DNA of 64,000 bases, taken from Strigamia acuminata (taxonomy: Eukaryota > Arthropoda > Chilopoda > Geophilomorpha > Linotaeniidae). Location of the stretch: contig OX442314.1 of assembly GCA_949358305.1 (NCBI GenBank), forward strand, positions 16,237,060-16,301,059. The letters run 5' to 3'. A program made the translations under genes and the position numbers. Under the pieces are notes generated by a model. The model worked only from the letters and a program-made list of their open reading frames with translations, made no database searches and had not been told where the DNA came from. Of this stretch, positions 54,103 to 64,000 are shown piece by piece (within the stretch, counting starts at the first letter, position 1; each line of letters opens with the position of its first letter).

Positions 54103-56544
54103 TTACTTCATTAATAAAGGTGTTTTCTCATTATCTCGTGATTTTTTTCGAATTTTATCAACATCTTCAAGTGATTGTGGCATGCTTTTGCTAAATGTTT
54201 CTGGTAGAAAGCAGATCACGCCGATAGCAATCAACATTAACGAACCATATAATGTTTGAGGAAGGGGTTCCCATACATGATTCTTTAAAAAAAAAAACAT
54301 AATTATTGTTGAGTCGGAACTGCCACGGCATATATTAAAACTAACCAACGTATATAAAACTTGCGGTGTGAGAATACTGCCTAAACAACCTGCCGTGGCA
54401 TAAACACCTATTCCTGTGGATCTGAAAATAATTACACAACCAAATTTGAATACACCACTATTTTAGAATCAATTATTTGCATCAATAGAATCAAAATACC
54501 TCAAGAAAGTTGGTAATAGTTCTGATGCATATGTAGGGATCATGCCTGCAATTGCGGACGTCAAGTTTCTGCTTACTAAAGCCATAAGTAATGCTAACAC
54601 TTGTATCGCTTGCTGCCAATTTTTAGAATAAAAAATTAAAATATATCCGCCTGCACACAATAAGCCACAAGAAGTAAACAGTAGAATTAATATTCTGACA
54701 CGGCCAAACCTTGAACAAGAATAAAGTAGTGAATGAATATTTACTTTAAAAAATATCTTGAGCGTACCAATTAAATAGGCCTAAGCAAATAGCCAGAATA
54801 AATATCTGTAGAATACCATTGGTAAGGTAATTGGTATAAACATTTCCTTCTAATCCCGCGATTGAGAACGATAATCCACTAATAACTAAATTGTTTGTAA
54901 ACCTATGGAAGGAAAGGATTTACTTGTTATCATTTATCTTCGTTGAATTTATGAATGATTTAAATCTACGTCATGTATATAATTGAAAGACTGATTCTTG
55001 TTAGTGAAGAGTGACAAAATAAAATCCGATAATTTTGAATCGATGATTTTGATTGTTTGTTTAGAAATACTTGAGCTTGATCTTTCAAATCTTCATCTAA
55101 TGTTTCAGAAATGGGCAGCTTGTTGACTTTAGCAAATTTTTGCAAAATTGTTTTGGCTTTTTCTAATTTGTTTTTGCTAATTAACCACGTGACTGATTCT
55201 GGCAGAAACCTAAATTCATTTAATTGTTATTTATTAGCCAAATTAAAATTAAAAATGAATAAATTGCAATAATTACCAGGTTGTAACAACACCGATTAGC
55301 AAAATCATTCCCTGAATAAATATAAGTGTTCTCCAGTTCAGGAAAAAGAACATTAAATACATTTGCACGGGCAGCGTAATAGTCGAATTAAATAAAACGA
55401 TGTATGATACAATTGTTCTGATCTTTCGCCGAAATAATTCTGAATTATACGTGGCTGCAATAGTCTGAGCACCCTTCAATTAAAATTGTTAAAACAGTCA
55501 AGTGTTCATTGATGTTTTCAAATTTTAAATTTTTACCTGCGCAAAAAATCCAGATAAAAATCGGAATATTATAAAAGTTGTAAAGTTAGGAGAAAAGGCA
55601 CAGCTTATAATTACTACGGTTAGTAAAGGAAGGATGAAAACAATCATTCTTTTTCTTCCATATTTATCGGATAAAAAACCACATACTATGCTGCCCAGCA
55701 TTACACCAATGTAAGGCACAGTAAGGGTTAGGCGAAAGAGATATTCACGGTCACACACTAAATCAAACTGATAGAAAATGAAAACAATTAAATTTCTGTA
55801 TGATGCACATTGAACACAGAATAGTTAAGTGTGTGCAAAAATACATACGGTAATTATAATTATTTATACACGGTTTACAGATAAATAATTTTGTTTTTAA
55901 ATGCTACAGTAATAACAAGTGCAATGCATACGCCAAAATTAGCATATTTTTTGTTTACTTTCTTGTTGAAATCTGCCAATTTTTTTTCGTAATTACTTTT
56001 TATACATTGCTCTTTTAAGTACATTGCTCTTTTAAGATAATGATGACATTCACAAAACAGTACAGCACGTGTACTTATGAATTATTTTTTGCACATGACT
56101 GGCTTCTAGATAATTATACATATTGATCAATTAAAACTTTATAGGCTCTTGCCAAATACCTCATTCGATGGATACACTTCTCCTCGCAGCGTCTTGTACA
56201 CCCAACCGTTTGGGCATGGAATTTCTTGTTTACTCTGATTTAACGAGTAAAAATACGTTTTACATGAATCCTTGGTTATGTATGATGAGTCGTAAGAGAC
56301 ATTCTTAGGTATCTATTACAAGTATCCAAAGAAAACCGTACCACTAAATTTTATTTTGATGAAGTAGTGACAGATATTACAGTACCTTGCAGTAATGGTC
56401 TGGAACATAAGATGATATAGTTGTAAACTGTTGTACAATCATCCATTGAAATGAAATAAAAATGACTATGACGCCATACAACGATTGACATTTACCAGGA
56501 CTTCCGAATTCAGTCAGAAATTCATCTAAATTCTTTCGTGTCAT
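54103..56544 (-). CDS. SLC22-like organic cation transporter T10
   Basis: Exons at about 56544-56385, 56314-56158, 55768-55537, 55476-55276, 55208-54967, 54900-54776, 54710-54503, 54420-54344 and 54283-54103. It starts MTRKNLDEFLTEFGSPGKC. Motif A GFLSDKYGRKR is intact, with Cys before it (VCGFLSD). In exon 8 the ASRLGS motif of the other copies has become AGCLGS, losing both Ser and the conserved Arg at the start of the TM11 region. Tail: NEKTPLLMK then stop, one Lys shorter than T5-T7. It is the most diverged member of the T4-T10 group. All frames are open, so it is called functional with a caution. Confidence 0.8.
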
Positions 56545-56699
56545 TATTAATTCAGGACACTTGAAATGAAAACGACCAGGCACGCTGTGATAATCTGTAT
56601 GATAAGATATTTTATTGATGTTATCAATTCGAGTTGTTTGTATACCGGTACGTGTGTTTTCGTTTATTTTATTATGTGTTTTATTTCGATTAAGTGTTT

Positions 56700-57030
56700 T
56701 ATTTCGTTTGTGTTTTTTTTAGATTGAGTTTTGTGATTTATTTCATTTTATATTGTTTGACGGCCGTTTTAAGTACCCTATTGTTTGCAAATTGTGCGCC
56801 ACCAAGGTCCCTGCTGACCGGAAATGGGCTCCAAATATGTGTAAAATTTCATGTAAATCCGCCTGTTTGCCACGAAGTAAAATTGTTGTTATATTAACCA
56901 TAACCATCGCCTTTTCACTTGCAACAATACCCATCGCTGCGACGCCGGATTTATTTGCCACTCGCAAAATACTACGTTCTTGTTATTTGCCGTGTTGGGG
57001 TCAACGTTTTTTTTTATTATAAAATTATAC
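56700..57030. other. Unidentified higher-GC segment 5' of T10
   Basis: About 56755-57000 differs in composition from its AT-rich flanks and is open on both strands for about 75-90 codons. It has no recognisable domain, TIR or poly-A tail. The phrase aaatttcatgtaaatccg is of a kind often seen in insect interspersed repeats. It may be a fragment of an old element. Confidence 0.3.
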
Positions 57031-57300
57031 ATTATTTAAACGATTTTTGTAAAATGTTACTGCGTAATTACTAATTAATCCATTACAACCTACTATTCCG
57101 AATGTACAGCACAAAGAATAGTCTATAACTTTCTAATTCATATTTTTTCTGTAATACCGGAGGTTATTTTTCGAGTAACCATTAAAATTTTTAAATTTTG
57201 AGTACTTTTGAAGTTATTGCTAAACAAATGTACAAACAAATGTGAGCTGCTTATCTGTCTTCTATTTACTTTACTGTACTTTAGTTTCTTACCGTTTTAA

Positions 57301-57419
57301 AGATAATTATAATCTACCAAACTTACTCTTAATTTTTATTTTGTAAAGATAATTATAATCTACCATACTTACCCTTTTAATTTTTATTTTGTATACTTTG
57401 TATACTTTGTATACTTTGT
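57301..57419. repeat. 46-bp duplication followed by a 9-bp (TTTGTATAC) array
   Basis: agataattataatctacc... repeats with a 46-bp period at 57301 and 57347. From about 57391 the nonamer gtatacttt occurs about three times in tandem. Confidence 0.8.
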
Positions 57420-57474
57420 CGACTTGTCGATAAGCATAGATAAAATGAACCTTGTTTTTCTCATTAACAATATC

Positions 57475-57700
57475 TCATTAGATGGATGGACTTCTCCTCG
57501 CAGCATTTGGCCATGGAAATTCTTGTTTACTCTGATTTAAAGAATAAAAATAAGTTGTTACATATGTCTTTTAGTTGTGTGTGATGAGTCGGCAAAGACA
57601 AATTTGAAGGCGTCCATTATACGAACTAAATATCGCGAAATATTAATATGGTTGAAGTAATGACAGGATGTAATGGTCTGTAAATATTCCCAAGCACAAT
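57475..57700 (-). pseudogene. Degraded transporter exon 1-2 fragment
   Basis: 57475-57620 matches exon 2 of the T4-T10 group (gatggacttctcctcgcagc, catttggccatgg, ttgtttactctgatttaa) with indels. 57655-57690 resembles the exon 1 donor side (tgtaatggtctg). No later exons are nearby, so it is a stranded fragment of a twelfth copy. Confidence 0.75.
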
Positions 57701-58278
57701 AATATAAATTTACTTTGTCTTTCAGGAAAAAAATTTGTTAAACATTCGACGGCACGTGTTTTAGGAACCAAAAGATATGTACTAAATGCCAACGTGTTGC
57801 TGTAATGCTCTGCTATTAGCTTCAATTACCATGCGTGCTGAATTAAACCCAGGTGTACTTGTACAAAAGCCATTTTTAGAACCGACTTGTAATAATATAT
57901 GCCGTTGAGAAAATTATGAAAGGAAAATAAACTATACTGTATCTTTTCATTTTTGTGATACTTAAAGAAAATACAACACATTTCTACAAAAAGGTTTTTA
58001 GATTATAAAATTATATACTATAAACGATTTTTTTTAAATATTACTAATTAATCCATTATGACCTGAACGAAAAAATACATTTTAAATTAAAAACAATTAA
58101 TAATTTATGTGTGCTTGAAAGAATGAAGGGGATATAAATTATGTAATGACATGACAAATGAACTTTTAGATTGAGAAGTAAAATAATATCCTGCACATCA
58201 TATAAAAATAACTAAAATACCGACGTAAAAACAATAGATTAGTATTCGTATTATCAATTATTATACTTCAAACGTTTC

Positions 58279-60540
58279 CTAGTATTCGAAAGATTCTAAA
58301 AATTTATTATTTCTAAGTAATGGCCTTTCTTCATCATTTTTGATTTTCTTCGTTTTGCACATCATGTATTCTACATCTTCTACCGTACTTGGCATGCACC
58401 TATTCAATGTTTCTGGAAGTATGCACAGCACACCTACAGCTATCATTTGCCAAATACCATACAATGTTTGCGGCAAAGGTTGCCAAATTTGATTCTGAAA
58501 AACACAAACGTGGAAAAATTTAGAAATGTGTATTTGTTGTTACATTTACGGGTTTGTAATAAATTAAAAATAGTTATGTACCAAACTATATAAAATTTCT
58601 GGAGTGACAGTACTTCCTAAACGATAAATTGTAAAACAGATTCCTAACCCCGAAGATCTGCAAAATTAAAAATTACAATTGTTTTATCTCAATAATTTGC
58701 GAGTACCCAAACACATTTAGAAGTCATGTATTTTACCTTAAAAAAGTTGGTAAAAGTTCCGATATGTATGTAGAAATCATCGAAGTACAGGCATATGCTA
58801 AATTTCGACTTATAAAAGCCATGTAAATTGCTATCGTCTGCAGTGTGTACATATTTGGAGTATAATGCAACATATTAAATCCCACAGAACATAAAATCCC
58901 GCTTGAGAAAAACAGCGTAATTAAAATTTTGACACGACCAAATCTAAAAAAAAAAATATGGTTCGATGAAGCACAATTTTAAAAAAAGGTATAATGGCGA
59001 AGAATACTACCTAGTGAATAATATTAAAAATATAGACATAATTACAAGTTGAATTCCAGCATTGATTAAGTAATTGTTGTACACATTTCCTTTCAGTGCT
59101 GATAGGGAGAATGATAATCCATTATTAACAGCTGCATTTATAAACCTGGAATGTTAAGAATCTTTATATGTAATGCTTGCATAACTATGGATGCGAGAAA
59201 CCATACATGAGGTACATTGCTGAAAACATTATCTTTCTCAGTGTGGGGTTAGAAAACAATTTTTTTGTACTAGCAAAACCCGATGATGCTGAATATCTGT
59301 GTTGCATATCTTGTATTTGCTCTTCTATATCTTGATGAATCGTTGGGGAAATCGAAATCTTATTATATTCGCAAAATTTTGTTAGAACTTTTTCCGTTTC
59401 GTTTAATTTAGATTTGCTCATCAACCACGTGACTGATTCTGGAAGAAACCTAAAAAAAAAGATTTAATAAACAAATAACACTTTTATAGTTTTATAAAAA
59501 TAAATTTCTTACCAAATTGCTACGCAGCACATTGAAAGCGATATTCCTTGTATCAATAAAAGTGTTCTCCAACTTAAAAAGAAATATATAATGTACATCT
59601 GAACAGGCAACAAAATTGCTGCAGAGAAGCCGAACACGTAGCTGATTATAGTTCTTGTTTTTTTGCGAAATAATTCAGTTATGTATGTAACGCATATAGT
59701 TTGGAGACCCTAAGAAAATAATTATATAAACTTTTTTTTTTTTAGTTTCATTTATAATACTTGTGTTCCAATTCCTAAAAAAAATCTGATGACGATAAAC
59801 CATTTTAAGTTGGGAGCGAATGAACAGGCAAATGTCAAAACGCAAATTGCTGGCAAAATGAAATTTAGGCTCTTTTTCCGGCCATACTTGTCGGATAAGT
59901 AACCAAACAATAGCCCGCCAATCATTACTCCAACGTAGGGAATCGTGAGTGCAAACCGAAAAAGGTGTTGACGATGGCAAACTAAATCGAACTGAATATA
60001 AAAACAAATTAAAATATGAGTAAATTGGCAACATAAATTAAAAATAAAAAAATAGACAAATTACTGAAATAAAATGAGAAAAATGGAGACTTTCTGCAGA
60101 ACGCACTTTGTCCAATAGATGTGTTAAATAACTTAGTGAAACTATGTCAGATTAGATTTTTCTTGCCTCATTTGATGGATAAACTTCTCCTTTCAATGTT
60201 GCGTAATCCCATCCATCTGGACAATTGACAACTTCATGTACGTCTGTAATAAAATTGCTTCTGGAAACGCTGCATTTGCTTATATTGACGGTAGTAAAAT
60301 TATCGGCTTGCAGGCTCGGATACTGAAAAACACATTTTAATAGGTCACTCCGTTTTGACTTTAGACTTTGTTCAAATTAACCTTGCAATGATGCTCTGGT
60401 ATATAAGTCATGACGATATTGAACCCTTGAAGCATAGCCCACTGCATCATGATAAAAATAATTATTAAACTGTATAAAAGTTGACAACGACCTGGATCCC
60501 CATATTCGGAGAGAAAGTCATCTAAATTTTTGCGTGCCAT
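58279..60540 (-). CDS. SLC22-like organic cation transporter T11
   Basis: Last intact array member and a diverged one. Exons at about 60540-60382, 60323-60167, 59996-59763, 59710-59512, 59450-59189, 59145-59015, 58946-58740, 58660-58582 and 58495-58279. It starts MARKNLDDFLSEYGDPGRC. The first outer loop has CPDGWDY. Motif A is GYLSDKYGRKK with SLNFILPA after it, the exon 4 motif ITELFRKKTRT, the linker PESVTWLMS and the TM11 motif YRLGS. The tail is DEERPLLRNNKFLESFEY, with the ExxPLL sorting-type motif followed by a longer end. The RPLLRNN end resembles T1 (QPLLRHD), so T1 and T11 may represent the older flanks of the array. All frames are open. Confidence 0.85.
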
Positions 60541-61300
60541 CTCTGTGTAGCTTTTAGTTTAAAGTGTGTAATAAGACTGCAAGTGATTTCATCTACGAAT
60601 CCGGCTAGAGTGATGGAAAAGTTTTTGCGATAAGATATATTGAGGTGAATGGGGGTTGCGTCGTAGGTGAAACCAAAGTACAATCGAAAAATATTGGAAT
60701 ATCCCTAATATATTCACGGTAAAGTTGTGAGAATAAATTAGGCAGCTGTTTGCAATTCGCTGGATATTCTCGACGTCCATGACGAAGACGAGCGAGGATA
60801 TACAAATTATGACGTCACACGATAGTGTTGATTAATATTATTGTGACGTGACATCAGCATGTCAATTGTAAGATGAAACAATTGTTTCATCACAAGCAAA
60901 ATGCCTCCCATTCCGTAATTTCCTTCAAAATTAAACATTTGAAACATGGGATTTTTTGATAGATCAAAAAAACGAAAACGCGTTAAGACAAGTTTTGCGT
61001 GCAAAATTGTAGTATAATCATGCGTTTCTTAAATTAGCATACTTTTACCTGATATTTTTATTCTTTTTCAAGTTTCTTAGGCTTCTTTTACCAGGCCCAA
61101 ACGAAAGCAATGTAAAATTAGTTCAATATTTGCACAGCATTTTCAAATAAACTGTTATAGAAAATAACAGTAATAAGGTATTTTTAATCTAACATATTCG
61201 GATGGTTAACATTTAAGCAGTTTAATTGTTACGAAATTTCAGTGAAAAGCCCAGCATAAAAATAGAACATTTTTTTTCTTGAAAATTATAAAAATTGTAA
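60541..61300. other. Spacer to the right of the transporter array
   Basis: No supported gene. Several minus-strand open frames overlap one another without domain features. The orientation of genes switches from minus to plus across this stretch. Confidence 0.4.
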
Positions 61301-61302
61301 AA

Positions 61303-61663
61303 AACGAATTGTCATCATTCCTGTTGTCAAGGTCAGGCAAAATTTGATTGTGACAGTCGCCAAGAATGTCCGCCGATTTGCTGTAATTCATGTGGTTGCA
61401 AACCAGAATGCGCGCCATCGTAAGCAATACAGCATCAATTTGTTTGTTATCAAATGTATCGGTAATTTTGTTTGTACTGCAGCAATTTTCAGAGGAAGGA
61501 GGAAACAGTTGTAGCTTGTCAACATTACTTTGGAGTAATAAGCGTGATTCTACTTTTGGTCATTGCGGGTCTAATTCTGTACAATATGAGTCAGAAAAGG
61601 CGGCGGCGTTCTTCAAGATCGAAAAAAAAAGAGAAAAGGAAACATTCAAAAAAAGGGAAGTGA
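61303..61663 (+). CDS. Cys-rich single-pass membrane protein with very basic tail (5' end unknown)
   Basis: Two exons join in phase across a 63-nt intron (donor GTAAGC at 61420, acceptor TACTGCAG ending at 61482). The first encodes a dense cysteine stretch (CCQGQ, FDCDSRQECPPICCNSC, GCKPECAPS). The second adds QRKEETVVACQHYFG, one clear membrane span (VISVILLLVIAGLILYN) and a lysine/arginine/serine tail (RRRRSSRSKKKEKRKHSKKG), ending in TGA at 61663. An in-frame TAA precedes the first cysteine and no ATG lies after it, so a further 5' exon with a signal peptide must exist if the gene is real. I did not find it. No family recognised. The predicted layout is an outside Cys-rich head, one span and a cytosolic basic tail. 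Confidence 0.45.
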
Positions 61664-62352
61664 ATCCGGGCGATTGATATTTCTTAAAAGTTGATTGATT
61701 TTAAGAATTTGTTTTTTTTTTATTTGGAATAATTTTTATTTTTATTTTTTATTTGGCGTTTGTGCTCTTACTTCCTGTAAAATTGGGCGGAATTTGATGA
61801 AATTAATTGTTAGAACTATTTAAACGTATTTAATTTAAAAAAAAAAAAAACGTAAAAAGCAATATGAAAAAGACAAAAATATGTGAAACCTCACTCATAT
61901 AGAACCATCACATATTGAGTAATAAAAAATGCTAAAACAAAATAATCGTTTCGAATAATTGTAGTCAATGCACGTGTCGTTATATTGGTTTCCCTAACAA
62001 CTAAATAAACACAACTAGACCAAACAGTCGACAAGAAAAAATTAAGCGGATTTAAAAGCTTTACGTTAGCTTTTACACTCGGCCATTATGACCATAAAAA
62101 TTTAGAGTGAAATGGACAATAAAAAAAGAGCAAGCTATTTAAATGAAGAGAATCCGACCTAAACGTAAAATAATATAAAATCTCACCATTATCTCTAAAT
62201 TTATTCTTTTATTTTTTTTTTATTCGCAAAGAAAAGAATAAACGATCATGCACATGTTGTGTACAATTTTTGATTTAATTTTCGACATAAGGTAATTAAA
62301 GCTTTTCTTTTAAAAGGTTTAATCGAATAATGACGACTTTTAAATTTACCAG

Positions 62353-62775
62353 ATGCATGTGCCTCTTGCTATTCGTTGGGCTTGCAGCCTCTCCATCGGC
62401 ACGGTCATTCTCCTCTTTTTTTTTGTCATAATATCTTGGGTACTGATGGCAGTTAACAATTTATACATGCATTCAAGATTAAGAAGGTTATGGCAAACTC
62501 CAACTGTCCTCCATGTAGTCACAGAAGAGAAGTCTTGTGATAATATACCGGTGGTTTTAATTCAACCTGATATGGAATCGTCATCAGTTTCTGACGAAAA
62601 TGTCACTGCGACCGAACAAGGCAGTGAATATTATGAAGCCGGAGACGCGGGTTGCGATGCAAACAAAGATGAGAGACTTTTAATTATGATACCCGATGAA
62701 AACATTCCACTTCGCGAGGTTGATTCACCGTCTTGGAGAAATCGAGAAAATATTGCGGTACTGGCAGAAAAATGA
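62353..62775 (+). CDS. Hypothetical 140-residue single-pass membrane protein
   Basis: The ORF opens at ATG in agATGC, directly after a plausible acceptor (aatttaccag). It has a short N-terminus, one strong span (IGTVILLFFFVIISWVLMAV), a basic membrane-proximal stretch (HSRLRRLW) and a long acidic hydrophilic C-terminal domain. That domain has repeated short hydrophobic patches (VVLIQPD, LLIMIPDENIPL). Positive residues follow the span, so the C-terminus should be cytosolic. An alternative upstream ATG (62331) starts a signal-peptide-like frame that stops soon after the T-run, so I do not use it. No known family recognised. Codon use and length suggest a real gene, but that is not proof. Confidence 0.5.
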   Translation: MHVPLAIRWACSLSIGTVILLFFFVIISWVLMAVNNLYMHSRLRRLWQTPTVLHVVTEEKSCDNIPVVLIQPDMESSSVSDENVTATEQGSEYYEAGDAGCDANKDERLLIMIPDENIPLREVDSPSWRNRENIAVLAEK

Positions 62776-63175
62776 TGGAGAAATTTAAAGCAATTAACTG
62801 AGATGATGAGCATTTAGTAATGTGTTTTGAAAAGCTGGCGTCAGTCAGTTATTTGTAGCAATTAATTGACTGCAGTGAAATTGCAAGATTTAACAAGGAT
62901 TGCTCAGATTTATCCAATTAATTTTGCATCCGAGTATGACGTTATAAGCAGTATAAAATATCTTCTCGTTTTTCAGGTGAATTCGCGTAGGATTGTCAAA
63001 CCTCAATTTCCTATGGAAAAATTGAAGTGTGCTGGTGAAATACATTCGGTTTAATATAAGTTTGTTGCTTAATTTTAAAACAGAAAAGTTTAAAATATTT
63101 AAGGTATGGGTTTAATTTTTCTTTATTTATTTTAGAAATTGAATTGATTCGTTTTTCTTTGGATTCGTTTTTAGA

Positions 63176-63259
63176 ATGGCCCAAGTCTTTGTGGTTTACT
63201 GTTCACTTTTAATTGTGTTGTTGGTGAGCATTGTAATTAAGGCTACGGATGACATTTAA
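63176..63259 (+). CDS. Signal-peptide-like short ORF, possibly a broken Cys-rich secreted gene
   Basis: After an acceptor-like tttttag the frame MAQVFVVYCSLLIVLLVSIV has a strong hydrophobic core and stops after 27 codons. The same frame, read past that TAA and a TGA 27 bases on, shows SCSFLNYNF...GSCILGCIDDF..SCLP, with evenly spaced cysteines as in small secreted proteins. A GTGAGC donor lies inside the hydrophobic codons and CGACAG acceptors follow within 56 nt, but the standard acceptor gives another frame. It is either a decayed gene, an exon with unusual splicing, or chance. Confidence 0.25.
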   Translation: MAQVFVVYCSLLIVLLVSIVIKATDDI

Positions 63260-63900
63260 ACCTGTCGTGACGATTACGACAGCTGAAAGAAAAGTTGCAG
63301 TTTTCTCAATTACAATTTTCGTTCGTTCGATGGTTCTTGTATATTGGGTTGTATCGACGATTTCATTTCTTGCTTGCCGGATGTAAGAAGTTTAAAAACA
63401 AACACTATCGATTCTATCAAATAATTTTGATTATAATTATAAATAATGCAAACGAAAAAGAAGAAAAATATGTATTTCTATATAAGAAAAGAATTTATTA
63501 TAATAAATAAATAAAAATTGAAATCTGAAATCTTGTTGTTCTATTATTTATTTCATAGATCAATACTGACTCAAGATTTTAGCAAAAACAAAAATTCCTT
63601 CTGCTGCAAACAAAAAAAATTAAAGTAAATAGCATAAAGAGCTTCGCTGTAAAGCTGCAACCAAAATTAATTTCTCCAGTTAAATTACTGAACATCTTTA
63701 AAAACATGTGTGCAATTAAAAGAAAAATTAAAACCATGACGTAAAATAAAATTTTTAATTGCTTTTTATTTATTATATAAAATGCACGCAAACAAGTGAA
63801 ACCTCATCATTTGGTGTTTATTTCAGCAAGAGGGAAATATCAGGTTTGAAGGTTAACTTATTGGATATAAACCACCACATAATTACTATTTTTTTGTAGG

Positions 63901-64000
63901 ATGAAATACTTGCTAAGCCTCCAAGGTTTATTACTCTTTTTTAATTTCGTATTGAGTTTCAACAACTGTAAAAAAGAATATAAATTATGTCAACGCGATG
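63901..64000 (+). CDS. Start of a secreted Cys-containing protein, partial
   Basis: ATG follows an acceptor-like tttttttgtagg. The first 33 codons form a signal peptide (MKYLLSLQGLLLFFNFVLS) and the beginning of a mature chain FNNCKKEYKLCQRD, with two cysteines seven apart. The frame is open to the window edge. The family cannot be named from so short a piece; odorant-binding, takeout-like or other small secreted insect families are all possible. Confidence 0.5.
   Translation, partial: MKYLLSLQGLLLFFNFVLSFNNCKKEYKLCQRD

Noticed and set aside
56743-57022. Frames on both strands 5' of T10
   Set aside because: No domain and no promoter or splice features; kept only as an unidentified higher-GC segment.
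63579-63791. 70-codon minus-strand hydrophobic frame
   Set aside because: AT-rich by-product with Phe/Leu bias and no supporting signals.

Overview
The window looks like nuclear DNA of a holometabolous insect, probably a beetle. The reasons are an insect adipokinetic-hormone-type receptor, an insect kinesin light chain, a tandem family of insect SLC22-like transporters, very AT-rich spacers, many short introns of about 50-70 nt, and several TA-flanked inverted-repeat elements. The beetle call is an inference; no sequence search was possible.

Left part (1-24,000). At the left edge is the 5' end of a minus-strand short-chain dehydrogenase (SDR) gene with a membrane-anchored N-terminus and a degenerate cofactor glycine motif. 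Next come an AT-rich spacer with one GC-rich patch, a tRNA-Arg(ACG), and a three-coding-exon AKH-receptor-type GPCR on the minus strand. Its 3.2 kb intron holds, in antisense, a compact candidate gene for a 31-residue secreted peptide. A 749-bp fold-back element and a direct duplication lie in the spacer up to the kinesin light chain gene, which is minus strand, has 14 coding exons and has an NRF-1-like palindrome near its 5' end.

Middle (24,573-60,540). A head-to-tail array of minus-strand SLC22/organic-cation-transporter-like genes shares one nine-coding-exon plan. In these notes they are T1, T2, T3 (a pseudogene with an internal deletion), T4-T10 (a close group) and T11. Spacers and introns between T4 and T10 are also duplicated. 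They carry Tc1-like transposase remnants, four TA-flanked inverted-repeat elements (two with pre-insertion empty sites preserved in paralogous copies), an inverted exon-1 fragment and a degraded exon fragment. Every intact copy keeps an acidic di-leucine motif in its C-terminal tail. T9 and T10 each lose one highly conserved residue (motif A glycine; arginine of SRxGS).

Right part (60,541-64,000). Small plus-strand ORFs: a Cys-rich single-pass membrane protein with a very basic tail, a 140-residue single-pass protein, a signal-peptide-like ORF, and the start of a secreted Cys-containing protein cut by the right edge. None is recognised.

Exon boundaries were read by eye from splice consensus and phase. 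The SDR, receptor and kinesin boundaries were phase-checked at each junction. The transporter exon ranges are approximate to a few bases.
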